Source: Streptomyces avidinii
GTDB lineage: Bacteria > Actinomycetota > Actinomycetes > Streptomycetales > Streptomycetaceae
Assembly: GCF_014650695.1 (NCBI RefSeq)
Contig: NZ_BMVL01000018.1
Location: 99,105-163,104 of the forward strand
Direction of reading: 5' to 3'
DNA: 64,000 nt
Notes under the pieces: generated by a model
Database searches by the model: none
Told to the model about the DNA's origin: nothing
The model's input: only the letters and a program-made list of their open reading frames with translations
Translations under genes and position numbers: made by a program
Part shown: positions 41,206 to 49,838 of the stretch, one piece after another
Numbering within the stretch: position 1 is the stretch's first letter
Layout: each line of letters opens with the position of its first letter

Positions 41206-42783
41206 ATGATCACGACGGGCATGCGGTGGTGGTCCCCCCGATGGCGCGCGCCCGCCGCCGTCGCCGCCGGGGCGCTGCCCGCGCTCGCCTTTCCCGCGCC
41301 CGCGCTCTGGTGGTTCGCCTACGTCGCCCTCGTGCCCTGGATGCTGCTGCTGCGGTCGGCCCCCACCGGGCAGCGCGCCGCCCTGGAGGGCTGGCTCGGC
41401 GGCGCCGGTTTCATCCTGGCCGTCCATCACTGGCTGCTGCCCAGCCTGCACGTGTTCCTGATCCCGGTGGCCGCGCTGCTCGGGCTGCTCTGGATCCCCT
41501 GGGCCCTGCTGGTGCGGGAGCTCCTCGGCGGGGTCCCGGCCGCGGGCCGGGCCTGGTGCGCGCTCGTCCTCGTACCGGCGGGGTGGCTACTGTCCGAGCT
41601 GGTGCGGTCCTGGCAGGGGCTGGGCGGGCCGTGGGGGCTGCTGGGGGCCAGCCAGTGGCAGGTGGCGCCCGCCCTGCGGCTGGCCTCGGTGGGCGGCGTG
41701 TGGCTGGTCAGCCTGTTGGTGGTGGCGGTGAACTGCGCCCTGGTGCTGCTGGTCGCGGTGCCGGGCGCGCGGCTCCCGGCGGTGGCCGGCATGACGGGGT
41801 GCGCGGTGCTGACGGGGGCGGTGTGGGTGTGGGCGGCGCGGCCTGCGGAGTCGGGCCGGCTGCGGGTGGCCGTCGTACAGCCGGGCCCGGTGGCGGACGG
41901 CCCGGACAGTGCGGAGCGGCGGTTCGACATCGGGCAGCGGCTGACCCGGCCGCTGGCCAAGGAGCGGGTCGACCTGGTGGTGTGGGGCGAGAGCAGCGTC
42001 GGGGAGGACCTGACGGCCCGCCCGGACCTGGCCGGTCGGCTGGCGGCGCTGTCGGCGGAGGTCGGGGCTCCGCTGCTGGTGAACGTGGACGCGCGGCGGG
42101 CGGACCGCCCGGGCATCTACAAGAGCGCGGTGCTCGTGGGTCCGCAGGGCCCCACCGGCGACCGGTACGACAAGATGCGGCTCGTCCCCTTCGGCGAGTA
42201 CGTCCCGGCCCGTGCGCTGTTCGGCTGGGCCACCTCGGTGGGCCGGGCCGCGGGCGAGGACCGGGTGCGGGGCGAGGCCCCGGTGGTCATGGACCTGCCC
42301 GGCCGGCCGGGCGGGCGCACGGCGGGCACCTCCGTCCGGCTGGGCCCGTTGGTCTGCTTCGAGTCGGCCTTCCCCGACATGAGCCGGCGCCTGACCCTCG
42401 ACGGGGCCTCCCTGCTCATCGCCCAGTCGGCGACCTCCTCCTTCCAGCAGAGCTGGGCCCCGGCCCAGCACGCCTCGCTGGCCGCGCTGCGGGCCGCGGA
42501 GAACGGCCGCCCCATGGTGCACGCCACCCTCACGGGCATCAGCGTCGTCAACGGCCCGTCCGGAGAGCGGATCGGCGCCGCCCTGCCCACCTCGGCGAGC
42601 ACGGCGATGGTGTACGAGGTCCCGCTCGCCCGGGGCACGACCCTCTACGTCCGCTTTGGGGACTGGCCGCCGGCCGCCGCCCTCGCCGTACTCGCGGTGT
42701 ACTGCGCGGTGGCGGGCAGCCGTGCACTCAGGAGGCCTGCGCCAGAGCCGAGCCCACCACCTTCTCGCACAGCTCGTGGGTGA
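41206..42783 (+). CDS. lnt: Apolipoprotein N-acyltransferase
   Basis: A 525-residue membrane enzyme that N-acylates the lipid-modified cysteine of lipoproteins. Six or so N-terminal helices (about residues 12-200) are followed by a nitrilase-like domain (220-480). Its catalytic triad is visible: Glu in VVWGESS, Lys in YDKMRLVPFGEY and Cys in LVCFESAFP. The ATG at 41206 has GCGGAGG upstream. Streptomyces usually have two Lnt paralogues; lipoproteins at 44325 and 46375 are potential substrates. The last 56 bases overlap the convergent Gfo/Idh gene. Confidence 0.93.
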   Translation: MITTGMRWWSPRWRAPAAVAAGALPALAFPAPALWWFAYVALVPWMLLLRSAPTGQRAALEGWLGGAGFILAVHHWLLPSLHVFLIPVAALLGLLWIPWALLVRELLGGVPAAGRAWCALVLVPAGWLLSELVRSWQGLGGPWGLLGASQWQVAPALRLASVGGVWLVSLLVVAVNCALVLLVAVPGARLPAVAGMTGCAVLTGAVWVWAARPAESGRLRVAVVQPGPVADGPDSAERRFDIGQRLTRPLAKERVDLVVWGESSVGEDLTARPDLAGRLAALSAEVGAPLLVNVDARRADRPGIYKSAVLVGPQGPTGDRYDKMRLVPFGEYVPARALFGWATSVGRAAGEDRVRGEAPVVMDLPGRPGGRTAGTSVRLGPLVCFESAFPDMSRRLTLDGASLLIAQSATSSFQQSWAPAQHASLAALRAAENGRPMVHATLTGISVVNGPSGERIGAALPTSASTAMVYEVPLARGTTLYVRFGDWPPAAALAVLAVYCAVAGSRALRRPAPEPSPPPSRTARG

Positions 42784-43633
42784 GCAGCGCGTCGCGGGCG
42801 CTGAGCGTGCTGCCCGCCACGACGGCCTCCAGGAAGTGGTGGACGACCTGTTCGATGCCGCGCTGCCGGGCGACCGGGACCCAGTCGCCGCGGCGCCGCA
42901 CGGTCGGCTGGCCCTTGTGGTCGATGACCTCCGCAAGGTTGACGACCTGCCGCTTCGTGTCGCGGCCGGAGACCTCCAGGATCTCCTCGGTGGAGCCCGA
43001 CAGGCGGTTCATGATGCCGAGGGCGGTGAAGCCCGCGCCGGACAGCTGGAGCACCACCTGGTGCATCAGCCCCTCGCGCACCACCGCCCGGACGTCGACG
43101 TGCTCGGCCTCGCCGGGCAGCAGGAAGCGCAGGGTGTCGACGACGTGGATGAAGTCGTCCAGCACCAGCGTGCGCGGCTCCTCCGGCAGACCGATCCGGT
43201 TCTTCTGCATGACGATCAGCTCGCGGGGATGGTCGGCGCACTGCGCGTAGCCGGGCGCGTAGCGGCGGTTGAAGCCGACGGCGAGCGAGACGCGGCGCTC
43301 CTCGGCGAGTTCGACCAGCCGTCGCGACTGCTCGATCTCGTAGGCGAGCGGCTTGTCCACGTACGTGGGCACGCCGGCCTCCAGCAGCCGTGTGACGATC
43401 TCGGGGTGGGCCACGGTCGCGGCGTGCACGAAGGCGGCGTCGAGCCCTTCGGCGAGGAGCGCGTCGAGATCGGCGTGCCGGCGCGCGGCCGGCACGTGGT
43501 GGGTGTCGCCGACGTCGGCCAGCGTGGCGGGGTTACGGGTCTGCAGGTGCAGCTCGATCCCCGGGCGGGTGGTGAGGACGGGCAGGTACGCCTTCTGCGC
43601 GATGTCGCCGAGTCCGATGCAGCCGACCTTCAC
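42728..43633 (-). CDS. Gfo/Idh/MocA-family oxidoreductase
   Basis: A 301-residue NAD(P)-dependent dehydrogenase-type protein. The Rossmann motif is KVGCIGLGDIAQKAYLPVL, the catalytic-lysine motif is VDKPLAYEI (EKP-like), and VGFNRRYAP follows. The C-terminal alpha/beta domain contains the usual DDFIHVVDTLRFL. The sugar or other substrate is unknown. GTG at 43633 has GGAGG eight bases upstream; a longer frame to 43780 is rejected because it crosses the upstream promoter. It converges on lnt with a 56-bp overlap. Confidence 0.9.
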   Translation of the reverse strand: MKVGCIGLGDIAQKAYLPVLTTRPGIELHLQTRNPATLADVGDTHHVPAARRHADLDALLAEGLDAAFVHAATVAHPEIVTRLLEAGVPTYVDKPLAYEIEQSRRLVELAEERRVSLAVGFNRRYAPGYAQCADHPRELIVMQKNRIGLPEEPRTLVLDDFIHVVDTLRFLLPGEAEHVDVRAVVREGLMHQVVLQLSGAGFTALGIMNRLSGSTEEILEVSGRDTKRQVVNLAEVIDHKGQPTVRRRGDWVPVARQRGIEQVVHHFLEAVVAGSTLSARDALLTHELCEKVVGSALAQAS

Positions 43634-43718
43634 CGGGCGCCTCCAGGTTGGTTCCGTGTGGGATCTCCCGCAGCTTAATCCCTGGTGGCAGGGGCTCCGT
43701 TCGCCGAGGATGAGCCCC

Positions 43719-44243
43719 ATGACCACCAGTTCTGGATCACACCGCAACGAACCCGCCACCACCGCCGACGAGCGGGACATGTTGGACGGATGGCTCGACT
43801 ACCACCGCGCCACCCTCGTCTGGAAGTGCGAGGGGCTCCAGGACGAGCAGCTGCGCCGCACCCCGCTCGCGCCCTCCGAGCTGAGCCTCCTGGGCCTGGT
43901 ACGCCACATGGCGGAGGTGGAGCGCTTCTGGTTCCGGGAGATCATGCTGGGCGAGGACCTCCCCGAGCTGTACTGCACGAGCGAGGACCCGGACGGCGAC
44001 TTCCACTTCACCGAGAAGGACACCTGGGCCCAGGTCGAGCAGGTCTGGCAGACCGAGGTCGAACTCGCGCGTCAGGCCGCCGCGGGCCGTTCGCTCGACC
44101 TGGTGTCGCAGGCCGAGAGCCACCACCGCGGCGAGGTGTTCAGCCTGCGCTGGGTCTACACCCACATGATCGAGGAGTACGCACGCCACAACGGCCACGC
44201 GGACCTGCTGCGCGAGCAGATAGACGGCGCCACCGGCGATTAG
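43719..44243 (+). CDS. DinB/DUF664-family protein
   Basis: A 174-residue four-helix DinB-like protein. The DUF664 pattern is WLDYHRATLVWKCEGLQDEQL, LGLVRHMAEVERFWFREI, and SLRWVYTHMIEEYARHNGHADLLRE. The three histidines (RHMAEVE, HMIEEYARH) would bind a metal. Members may be metal-dependent thiol S-transferases (mycothiol or bacillithiol type); in Streptomyces mycothiol is the likely thiol. GAGGAT seven bases before the ATG may be a leaderless -10 box. It diverges from the Gfo/Idh gene. Confidence 0.88.
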   Translation: MTTSSGSHRNEPATTADERDMLDGWLDYHRATLVWKCEGLQDEQLRRTPLAPSELSLLGLVRHMAEVERFWFREIMLGEDLPELYCTSEDPDGDFHFTEKDTWAQVEQVWQTEVELARQAAAGRSLDLVSQAESHHRGEVFSLRWVYTHMIEEYARHNGHADLLREQIDGATGD

Positions 44244-44324
44244 CGGGTGCGGCCGTCACCCGTGCGGGGTGAATATCGGCCGCGGGTTTTCGCAACAGGG
44301 TCCTCGCACAGCAGAGTTGCGCGG

Positions 44325-44864
44325 GTGCATCCAACCCGAACCACGACAACGCTGCTGCTCGGAGTCGCCTGCGCCGTCTCGGCGGTCTCCGGCTGTGTGA
44401 ATGTGAGCCCCGGACCCGCGCAGCCGGCGACGGCCCCCGCCGCCGGGGTACCGCCCCGCCACGAGCCGCGCGGCGGGCCGGGGGCCGCGCCCGTGGTCGT
44501 CCGGGCGCCGGCCCTGGAGGCTCTGGAGGCGGTGGAGGCCGCCCCGGAGCGGCCCGGGGTCCCGGCGGCTGCGGCGCCCGCCCAGAGGTCCGCACAGCGC
44601 CCGCTGCCGGGCGGCTCGGGCGGGGCGGTACAGCAGGCGCCGCCGGTCCCGGACATCCCGGAGCCGCGGCGGGCCGCCGAGCCCGCCTCCGGGCGGCCCG
44701 GCGGCCGTCCGCAGCGGTCCCGGCCCGACGCCGAGGTGGAGCGTGAGCTGATCCGCAAGCTGCCGGTGCGGCCGGCCGACGTGTGCGCGCTGGGCCGCAG
44801 TCACGGACGCTGGCATCCCGACAGCCCGGAGGCCCGTATCTGCGCCGGCGTCCACACGGACTGA
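44325..44864 (+). CDS. Putative lipoprotein
   Basis: A 179-residue secreted lipoprotein. The signal VHPTRTTTTLLLGVACAVSA ends in the lipobox VSGC. A long Ala/Pro/Gly-rich disordered segment (about residues 30-135) follows, then a short conserved-looking C-terminus (EVERELIRKLPVRPADVCALGRSHGRWHP) containing one cysteine. The GTG start is preceded by CAGAGT at seven bases, consistent with a leaderless mRNA. Function unknown. Confidence 0.72.
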   Translation: MHPTRTTTTLLLGVACAVSAVSGCVNVSPGPAQPATAPAAGVPPRHEPRGGPGAAPVVVRAPALEALEAVEAAPERPGVPAAAAPAQRSAQRPLPGGSGGAVQQAPPVPDIPEPRRAAEPASGRPGGRPQRSRPDAEVERELIRKLPVRPADVCALGRSHGRWHPDSPEARICAGVHTD

Positions 44865-44880
44865 ACTCCGGCAGGCCTAC

Positions 44881-44940
44881 GGATCCGCGGGATCCACGGA
44901 CCCTCCGGATCCACGGGCCCACGGGCCTCGGGATCCACGG
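44881..44940. repeat. Degenerate GGATCC(A/G)CGG repeats
   Basis: Four copies of a GGATCC-A/G-CGG word lie within 60 bp, in the gap after the lipoprotein gene. They resemble the GGATC-rich cluster at 36388-36451. They can base-pair into several small hairpins and may serve as terminator sequence. Confidence 0.7.
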
Positions 44941-44942
44941 GT

Positions 44943-45533
44943 CTACGGGGACTGCTCCGGGAACGGCGGAGGCCCGGCCCCCGGTTCCGCGGCCAGGCTC
45001 CGCTCCAGCCGGGCGATCGCGGCCCGTACGCCGTTCCCGTACCCGTCGTCGGCCAGCACCCCGGTGGCGGCGCGGGCCCGCGCCAGGTGGACCCGGGCCG
45101 CCTCCGGCCGCTGCAGCTTCACGTAGTCGGCGGCCAGGCTGAGGTGCAGGGACGGGTAGAACGCACGCATCGCCGGGTGCGGCTCCTGCCGGACGGGCCG
45201 CCCGTCCCAGGGCGACCCGGTCCCCGGCCCGTCACCGCGAACCTCGTCCGCGGCGGCGGTCAGGGCCCTGAGGTCCCAGGCCAGCTCGTCCGCCGGATCG
45301 TCCTGGGCGTCGGCCATGTAGTGGGCCAGCGTGCACCGGTGCAGCGAGTCGCCCTCCTCGCCGATCTCGGCCCAGATGTCGCCGAGCCGGTTGCGGGCCT
45401 CCTCACGGTCCCCGGCGTGCAGCAGGATGACCGCCTGGCCGATCCTGGTCATGACGGCGTCCTCCGACGCCTCCTGCTGCTCCGTCACGGCGGCCTCCGG
45501 CTTGCTCTGCCAGACCTGCTCCGGTCTGATCAT
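44943..45533 (-). CDS. Tetratricopeptide-like protein of unknown function
   Basis: A 196-residue helical protein common in Streptomyces, unnamed. Paired helices resemble TPR or SEL1-type repeats (MTRIGQAVILLHAGDREEARNRLGDIWAEIGEEGDSLHRCTLAHYMAD, then YPSLHLSLAADYVKLQRPEAARVHLARARAATG). There is no signal or membrane segment, so it is likely cytoplasmic. MIRPEQVWQSKPE at 45533 is taken as the start; MTRIG at residue 28 is an alternative. It is 50 bp downstream of ung on the same strand. Confidence 0.75.
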   Translation of the reverse strand: MIRPEQVWQSKPEAAVTEQQEASEDAVMTRIGQAVILLHAGDREEARNRLGDIWAEIGEEGDSLHRCTLAHYMADAQDDPADELAWDLRALTAAADEVRGDGPGTGSPWDGRPVRQEPHPAMRAFYPSLHLSLAADYVKLQRPEAARVHLARARAATGVLADDGYGNGVRAAIARLERSLAAEPGAGPPPFPEQSP

Positions 45534-45583
45534 CAAGAAGCTAGCCGGAGGCACCGGCAATGGCGCCGAGGCGCGGGGGGACG

Positions 45584-46261
45584 TCAGCCGAGGTTCGGGA
45601 TCCGCCAGTCGATCGGCTCATGTCCCTGGGCTGCGATGGCCTCGTTGATCTGGGTGAAGGGCCGGGACCCGAAGAACTTCTTGGCCGAGAGCGGGGAGGG
45701 GTGGGCGCCCTTGACGACCACGTGCCGCTCCTCGTCGATCAGCGGGAGCTTCTTCTGGGCGTAGGCGCCCCAGAGGACGAAGACGGCCGGGTCGGGACGC
45801 TCGGACACCGCGCGGATCACGGCGTCGGTGAACTTCTCCCAGCCCTTGCCCTTGTGCGAATTGGGCTCGGCCTCCCGGACCGTGAGCACCGCGTTGAGCA
45901 GCAGGACACCCTGCTCGGCCCACGGCATCAGGTACCCGTTGTCCGGGATCGGCAGGTCGAGCTCCTCCTTCATCTCCTTGTAGATGTTGCGCAGCGACGG
46001 CGGGGTCTTGACCCCCGGCTGCACGGAGAAGCACAGGCCGTGGCCCTGGCCGGCGCCGTGGTAGGGGTCCTGGCCGAGGACGAGGACCTTCACCCGGTCG
46101 AAGGGCGTGGCGTCCAGGGCGGCGAACACCTGCTCGCGGGGCGGGTAGACCGGCCCGTTCGCCCGTTCCTTCTCGACGAACTCGGTGAGCTCTTTGAAGT
46201 AGGGCTGGTCCAGCTCTCCGCCGAGGACGGGGAGCCAGGACTCGGGCAGCATCTGGGTCAC
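45584..46261 (-). CDS. ung: Uracil-DNA glycosylase (family 1)
   Basis: A 225-residue UDG that removes uracil from DNA. Motifs: GQDPYHGAGQGHGLCFSV (water-activating Asp and His), LLLNAVLTV, and the DNA-intercalation loop HPSPLSAKKFFG. The GTG start at 46261 has GGAGG eight bases upstream (GGAGGTTGTCGCCGTG). The first residues VTQMLPESWLPVLGGELDQPYF match family members. Streptomyces often have two family-1 UDGs. It is independent of the neighbouring SBP gene, which ends with its own hairpin. Confidence 0.95.
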   Translation of the reverse strand: MTQMLPESWLPVLGGELDQPYFKELTEFVEKERANGPVYPPREQVFAALDATPFDRVKVLVLGQDPYHGAGQGHGLCFSVQPGVKTPPSLRNIYKEMKEELDLPIPDNGYLMPWAEQGVLLLNAVLTVREAEPNSHKGKGWEKFTDAVIRAVSERPDPAVFVLWGAYAQKKLPLIDEERHVVVKGAHPSPLSAKKFFGSRPFTQINEAIAAQGHEPIDWRIPNLG

Positions 46262-46322
46262 GGCGACAACCTCCGGTACAAGTTCGTGCAACTGCTCCAG
46301 AACCTACCGGGGCCCACTGACA

Positions 46323-46363
46323 ATGCGTCGGCCGCCCGGTACCTGCCCGGGCCGCCGACGCAT
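46323..46363 (-). terminator. Terminator hairpin after the SBP gene
   Basis: ATGCGTCGGC (46323-46332) pairs with GCCGACGCAT (46354-46363). After one mismatch an inner GCCCGG/CCGGGC stem also pairs. It lies 12-52 bp after the end of the lipoprotein gene on the minus strand. Confidence 0.7.
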
Positions 46364-46374
46364 CGATGCCGGGG

Positions 46375-47958
46375 CTACCAGCTGGTCTTGCGGTACAGCT
46401 CCCACATCTGCATGGCGGTCTGCGGGTCCAGCGCCCGCTCCCCGCCCGCGATGTCCTCGCGCGCGGCGACGTACAGCTTGCCCTGCCACAGGGGCAGCAG
46501 CCGGACGTCCTCGGCGAAGATCTGCTGCGCCCGCTCGAACTCCTGGACGCCGGCCGAGCGGTCGCCCTCGCGGCGGGACTTGGGCAGCAGGTCGGTCAGG
46601 ATCTCGGCGGGCTCGTACGGGGTGCCGACCGCGTTCTCCTTGCCGACGAACGGCGCGATGAAGTTGTCGGGGTCCGGGAAGTCGGGGAACCAGCCGCGGC
46701 CGAAGATCGGGTACTCGCCGGTCTTGTAGCCGGCCTGGAAGGCCTTCCAGGGCTGACTGCGCAGGGTGATCTTGAAGAGCAGGCTCTCGTCGAGCTGCCG
46801 CTTGAGTTCGGTGAACTCGTCGGCGGTGGAGGAGCCGTACCGGTCGGTGGTGTACCAGAAGGTCAGCTCGACCGGCTGGGTGATCCCGGCGTCCTTGAGG
46901 ATCTTCTTGGCCTTGGCCACGTCCGCGGCGCCGTACTTGTCGTAGAAGGGCGTCTTGTGGCCGACGACCCCCTTGGGAACCATCGAGTACAGCGGCTCGG
47001 CAGTGCCGTGGTAGACCTTGGAGACGAGCGCCCCGCGGTCGACGATCTGCGCGATGGCCTGGCGCACCGGGAGCTTGGCGACCGCCGGGTCCTTGGGGTT
47101 GAAGACCAGGTAGCGGATCTCGGCGCCGACGTTCTCGACGACCTGGACGCCCAGGTCGTGCGACGCGGGGGTCTGCAGGTCCGTGATCTCCGCGGCCGAC
47201 AGGCCTCGGTAGGTGGCGTCGATCTCCTTCGCCTTCAGCGCGGCGACCATCTTCGGGGAGTCCGCGAAGTAGCGGATGGTCACCGCGTTGTTGCGGCGGT
47301 TGGCGAAACCGGTGTAGCCGGGGTTCTTGGTGAGGACCGCCTCGGCGCCGTCCTTGTACGAGTCGAGCACGTACGGGCCGGACCCGGTGATCTTGTCGCC
47401 CTCGCGGACCTTGTCGGCCGGGTAGTCCTTGGGCGCGACGAGCGAGGCGGCGGGCGAACCGAGAACGTAGGGGAAGGTGGCGTCCGAGGTGTTCAGGTGG
47501 AAGACGACGGTCAGCGCGTCCGGGGTCTCGATCTTGTCGAGGGTGCCGAAGAGCCCCTTGGGGCCGACGTTGGAGCCGATGGTCTTGATCCGGTCGAGGG
47601 AGTACTTGACCGCCTTGGAGTCGAGCGGCTCTCCGTTGGAGAACTTCAGCCCCTTGCGCAGGGTGCAGCGGTAGGCCTGGCTCGCCGCGTCCGTGAACTC
47701 GCAGTTCTGGGCCGCGTCGGGCTGGGGCTTGCTGGAGCCCGTCGGGAAGGCCAGCAGGGTCTGGTAGACGTTCCGGTACAGCTCCCAGGAACCGTCCCAC
47801 GCGGCCGCGGGATCGAGGGTGCTCGGTGCGCTCGTGGTACCGACAACGATCCTCTTCATATCGTTGCCGTCGTCCTCCGACAGCAGGCCGCATCCGGCGA
47901 GCAGGGATATGGACGCAAGGGCCGCAGTGATCTGCAGGCATCTGGTCCGGTTGAACAC
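46375..47958 (-). CDS. Family-5 extracellular solute-binding lipoprotein
   Basis: A 527-residue peptide/nickel-type ABC substrate-binding protein. The signal VFNRTRCLQITAALASISLL ends in the lipobox LLAGC. The SBP_bac_5 fold follows (VVGTTSAPSTLDPAAAWDGS, CTLRKGLKFSNGEPLDSKAVKYSLDRI, GRGWFPDFPDPDNFIAPF). GTG at 47958 is chosen because GAGGAG lies at the right distance; two codons further upstream there is another GTG. No permease or ATPase genes are adjacent, so it must work with a remote transporter or act as a sensor. Its promoter contains a 13-bp inverted repeat. Confidence 0.9.
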   Translation of the reverse strand: MFNRTRCLQITAALASISLLAGCGLLSEDDGNDMKRIVVGTTSAPSTLDPAAAWDGSWELYRNVYQTLLAFPTGSSKPQPDAAQNCEFTDAASQAYRCTLRKGLKFSNGEPLDSKAVKYSLDRIKTIGSNVGPKGLFGTLDKIETPDALTVVFHLNTSDATFPYVLGSPAASLVAPKDYPADKVREGDKITGSGPYVLDSYKDGAEAVLTKNPGYTGFANRRNNAVTIRYFADSPKMVAALKAKEIDATYRGLSAAEITDLQTPASHDLGVQVVENVGAEIRYLVFNPKDPAVAKLPVRQAIAQIVDRGALVSKVYHGTAEPLYSMVPKGVVGHKTPFYDKYGAADVAKAKKILKDAGITQPVELTFWYTTDRYGSSTADEFTELKRQLDESLLFKITLRSQPWKAFQAGYKTGEYPIFGRGWFPDFPDPDNFIAPFVGKENAVGTPYEPAEILTDLLPKSRREGDRSAGVQEFERAQQIFAEDVRLLPLWQGKLYVAAREDIAGGERALDPQTAMQMWELYRKTSW

Positions 47959-47992
47959 GTGCACGCTCCTCGATCAGCCAGGGGTGCGGCAG

Positions 47993-48042
47993 ACCCTACC
48001 GCAGTGCCTCACGAATCCAATGGGGTGGTTTCGTGAGGCACT
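47993..48042 (-). promoter_or_regulatory. Promoter and inverted-repeat operator of the SBP gene
   Basis: On the minus strand -35 TTGGAT (48015-48020) and -10 TAGGGT (47993-47998) are 16 bp apart. AGTGCCTCACGAA (48003-48015) and TTCGTGAGGCACT (48030-48042) are perfect complements that flank the -35 box with a 14-nt loop. A dimeric repressor or activator is a likely binder. Confidence 0.6.
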
Positions 48043-48066
48043 TGACCGGTTCCGTGCATATTCGTT

Positions 48067-48099
48067 ACGCATTTACCTCCCTTTCGGAGGCAAATGCGT
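48067..48099 (-). terminator. Terminator-like hairpin after the SDR gene
   Basis: ACGCATTT (48067-48074) pairs with AAATGCGT (48092-48099), and CCTCC/GGAGG pair inside. It lies 11 bases past the end of the SDR gene and before the SBP promoter. It is unusually A/T-rich for this genome. Confidence 0.65.
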
Positions 48100-48110
48100 C
48101 CGATTATCGG

Positions 48111-48872
48111 TCAGTGCACCCCGGCATTGAGGAACATCCCGCCGTCCACGACGAGAGTTTGCCCGGTGATCCATTCCGCTTGTGCAGATGTCAGGAAGGC
48201 CGCCGCCCCGCCGATGTCCTCCGGGACCCCCAGCCGGCCGAGCGGATAGGCCGCCGCCGCCTCCTGCTCCCGGCCCTCGTAGAGCGCCTGCGCGAACTTC
48301 GTCTTGACCACCGCGGGGGCGATCGCGTTGACCCGGACCCCGGGCGCCATCTCGTGCGCGAGCTGGAGGGTGAGGTTGACCATGGCCGCCTTGCTCATCC
48401 CGTAGGCGCCGATGAAGGGCGAGGCGGAGACACCGGCGATGGAGGCGATGTTCACGATCGCACCGCCGTTGTCCTTCTGCCAGGCGTGCCAGGTCCGCTG
48501 GGCGAAGCCGAGCGCCGAGATCACGTTGGTCTCGAAGACCTTCCGCGCGACCCCGAGGTCCAGGTCCGCGATGGGCCCGAAGACCGGATTCGTGCCGGCG
48601 TTGTTCACCAGGAAGTCGACGCGGCCGAAGGCCTCCATCGTGCGCTCGACGGCGACGGCCTGGTGGGTCTCGTCGTGCGCCTTGCCGGCGACACCGATCA
48701 CCCGGTCAGCGCCGAGCCGCTCGACGGCCTCCTTGAGGGCGTCCTCGTTGCGCCCGGTGATGCAGAGCCGGTCGCCCCGGGCGACCAGCGCCTCCGCCAC
48801 GCCGTAGCCGATGCCCCGGCTCGCCCCGGTGATCAGAGCGACCTTGCCGCTGTCGATACCGCTGTACGTCAT
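48111..48872 (-). CDS. SDR-family oxidoreductase
   Basis: A 253-residue classical short-chain dehydrogenase. The cofactor motif is TGASRGIGYGV and the catalytic triad is Ser in NIASIAGVSA with Tyr/Lys in YGMSK; NNAG is present. The C-terminus ends in the substrate-loop region DGGMFLNAGVH. It probably reduces a ketone or oxidises an alcohol; the substrate is unknown. It lies 28 bp after the FabG-type paralogue in the same operon-like direction, so the two may share a metabolic step. Confidence 0.9.
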   Translation of the reverse strand: MTYSGIDSGKVALITGASRGIGYGVAEALVARGDRLCITGRNEDALKEAVERLGADRVIGVAGKAHDETHQAVAVERTMEAFGRVDFLVNNAGTNPVFGPIADLDLGVARKVFETNVISALGFAQRTWHAWQKDNGGAIVNIASIAGVSASPFIGAYGMSKAAMVNLTLQLAHEMAPGVRVNAIAPAVVKTKFAQALYEGREQEAAAAYPLGRLGVPEDIGGAAAFLTSAQAEWITGQTLVVDGGMFLNAGVH

Positions 48873-48900
48873 GTCGTACGCCCTGTCTCTGGTGGACTCG

Positions 48901-49662
48901 TCAGTTGAGCGGGCCGCCGGCCACGTACACGACCTGGCCGGAGACGAAGCCCGCGGCGTCGCCCGTGAAGAAGGCGATGGCGTTGGCGATGTCGTCCGGG
49001 CGGCCGACGCGCTGGACGGGGATCTGGGTGGCGGCGGCGGCCTGGAAGTCCTCGAAGCCCATGCCGACGCGAGCGGCCGTCTGGGCGGTCATCTCGGTGA
49101 CGATGAATCCGGGGGCGACGGCGTTGGCGGTGACGCCGAACTTGCCGAGCTCGATGGCCAGGGTCTTGGTGAAGCCCTGCAGACCGGCCTTGGCCGCGGA
49201 GTAGTTGACCTGGCCGCGGTTGCCGAGCGCCGAGCTGCTGGAGAGGTTCACGATGCGGCCGAACTGGGCCTCCACCATGTACTTCTGACAGGCCTTCGAC
49301 ATCAGGAAGGCACCGCGCAGGTGCACGTTCATGACCGTGTCCCAGTCCGTCTCGCTCATCTTGAAGAGCAGGTTGTCGCGGAGCACGCCCGCGTTGTTGA
49401 CCAGGATGGTCGGGGCGCCCAGCTCGCTCGCGACGCGCGCGACGGCCGCCTCCACCTGGGCGCCGTCGGAGACGTCGCAGCCGACCGCCAGGGCCTTGCC
49501 GCCGGCCGCCGTGATGGCCTCGACGGTGTCCTTGCAGGCGGCCTCGTCGAGGTCGAGTACGGCGACGGCCCGGCCCTCGGCGGCCAGGCGTACGGCGGTG
49601 GCCGCGCCGATGCCCCGGGCCGCCCCGGTCACGATCGCGACGCGCTGCTCGGTGGTGGACAT
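48901..49662 (-). CDS. fabG: 3-oxoacyl-ACP reductase-type SDR (FabG family)
   Basis: A 253-residue SDR closer to FabG than its neighbour. TGAARGIGAAT binds NADP, NNAGVLRDN is the FabG-type NNAG block, NLSSSSALGNRGQVNYSAAKAG gives the Ser-Tyr-Lys triad, and PGFIVTEMTAQ and VVYVAGGPLN end the fold. It may reduce 3-oxoacyl chains in fatty-acid or polyketide metabolism, but it is not near fab genes, so the symbol is tentative. The ATG at 49662 has GGAGA nine bases upstream. Confidence 0.88.
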   Translation of the reverse strand: MSTTEQRVAIVTGAARGIGAATAVRLAAEGRAVAVLDLDEAACKDTVEAITAAGGKALAVGCDVSDGAQVEAAVARVASELGAPTILVNNAGVLRDNLLFKMSETDWDTVMNVHLRGAFLMSKACQKYMVEAQFGRIVNLSSSSALGNRGQVNYSAAKAGLQGFTKTLAIELGKFGVTANAVAPGFIVTEMTAQTAARVGMGFEDFQAAAATQIPVQRVGRPDDIANAIAFFTGDAAGFVSGQVVYVAGGPLN

Positions 49663-49838
49663 GCTGGATCTCCTCGCCCTTGAGAGGCGGCCGCCCAGAG
49701 GTGAGCAACCGCTTAGTAGCTTCAGCTGAGGAGACGCTAGGAGCCCTGGCACCCGGTGTCAACGGCGCTCGGCCGGCTCCGCCGCCGTTTGCGTCGCGGG
49801 CCCGGCCGACAAGATCCGAAAGGGACGGCCCGAGCCCC

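Noticed and set aside
46375..47958. Complete oligopeptide ABC transporter
   Set aside because: The binding protein has no permease or ATPase genes on either side; neighbours are ung and an SDR.
48901..49662. FabG as part of a fatty-acid or polyketide cluster
   Set aside because: No acyl carrier protein, ketosynthase or other fab/PKS gene is nearby, so only the family assignment is kept.
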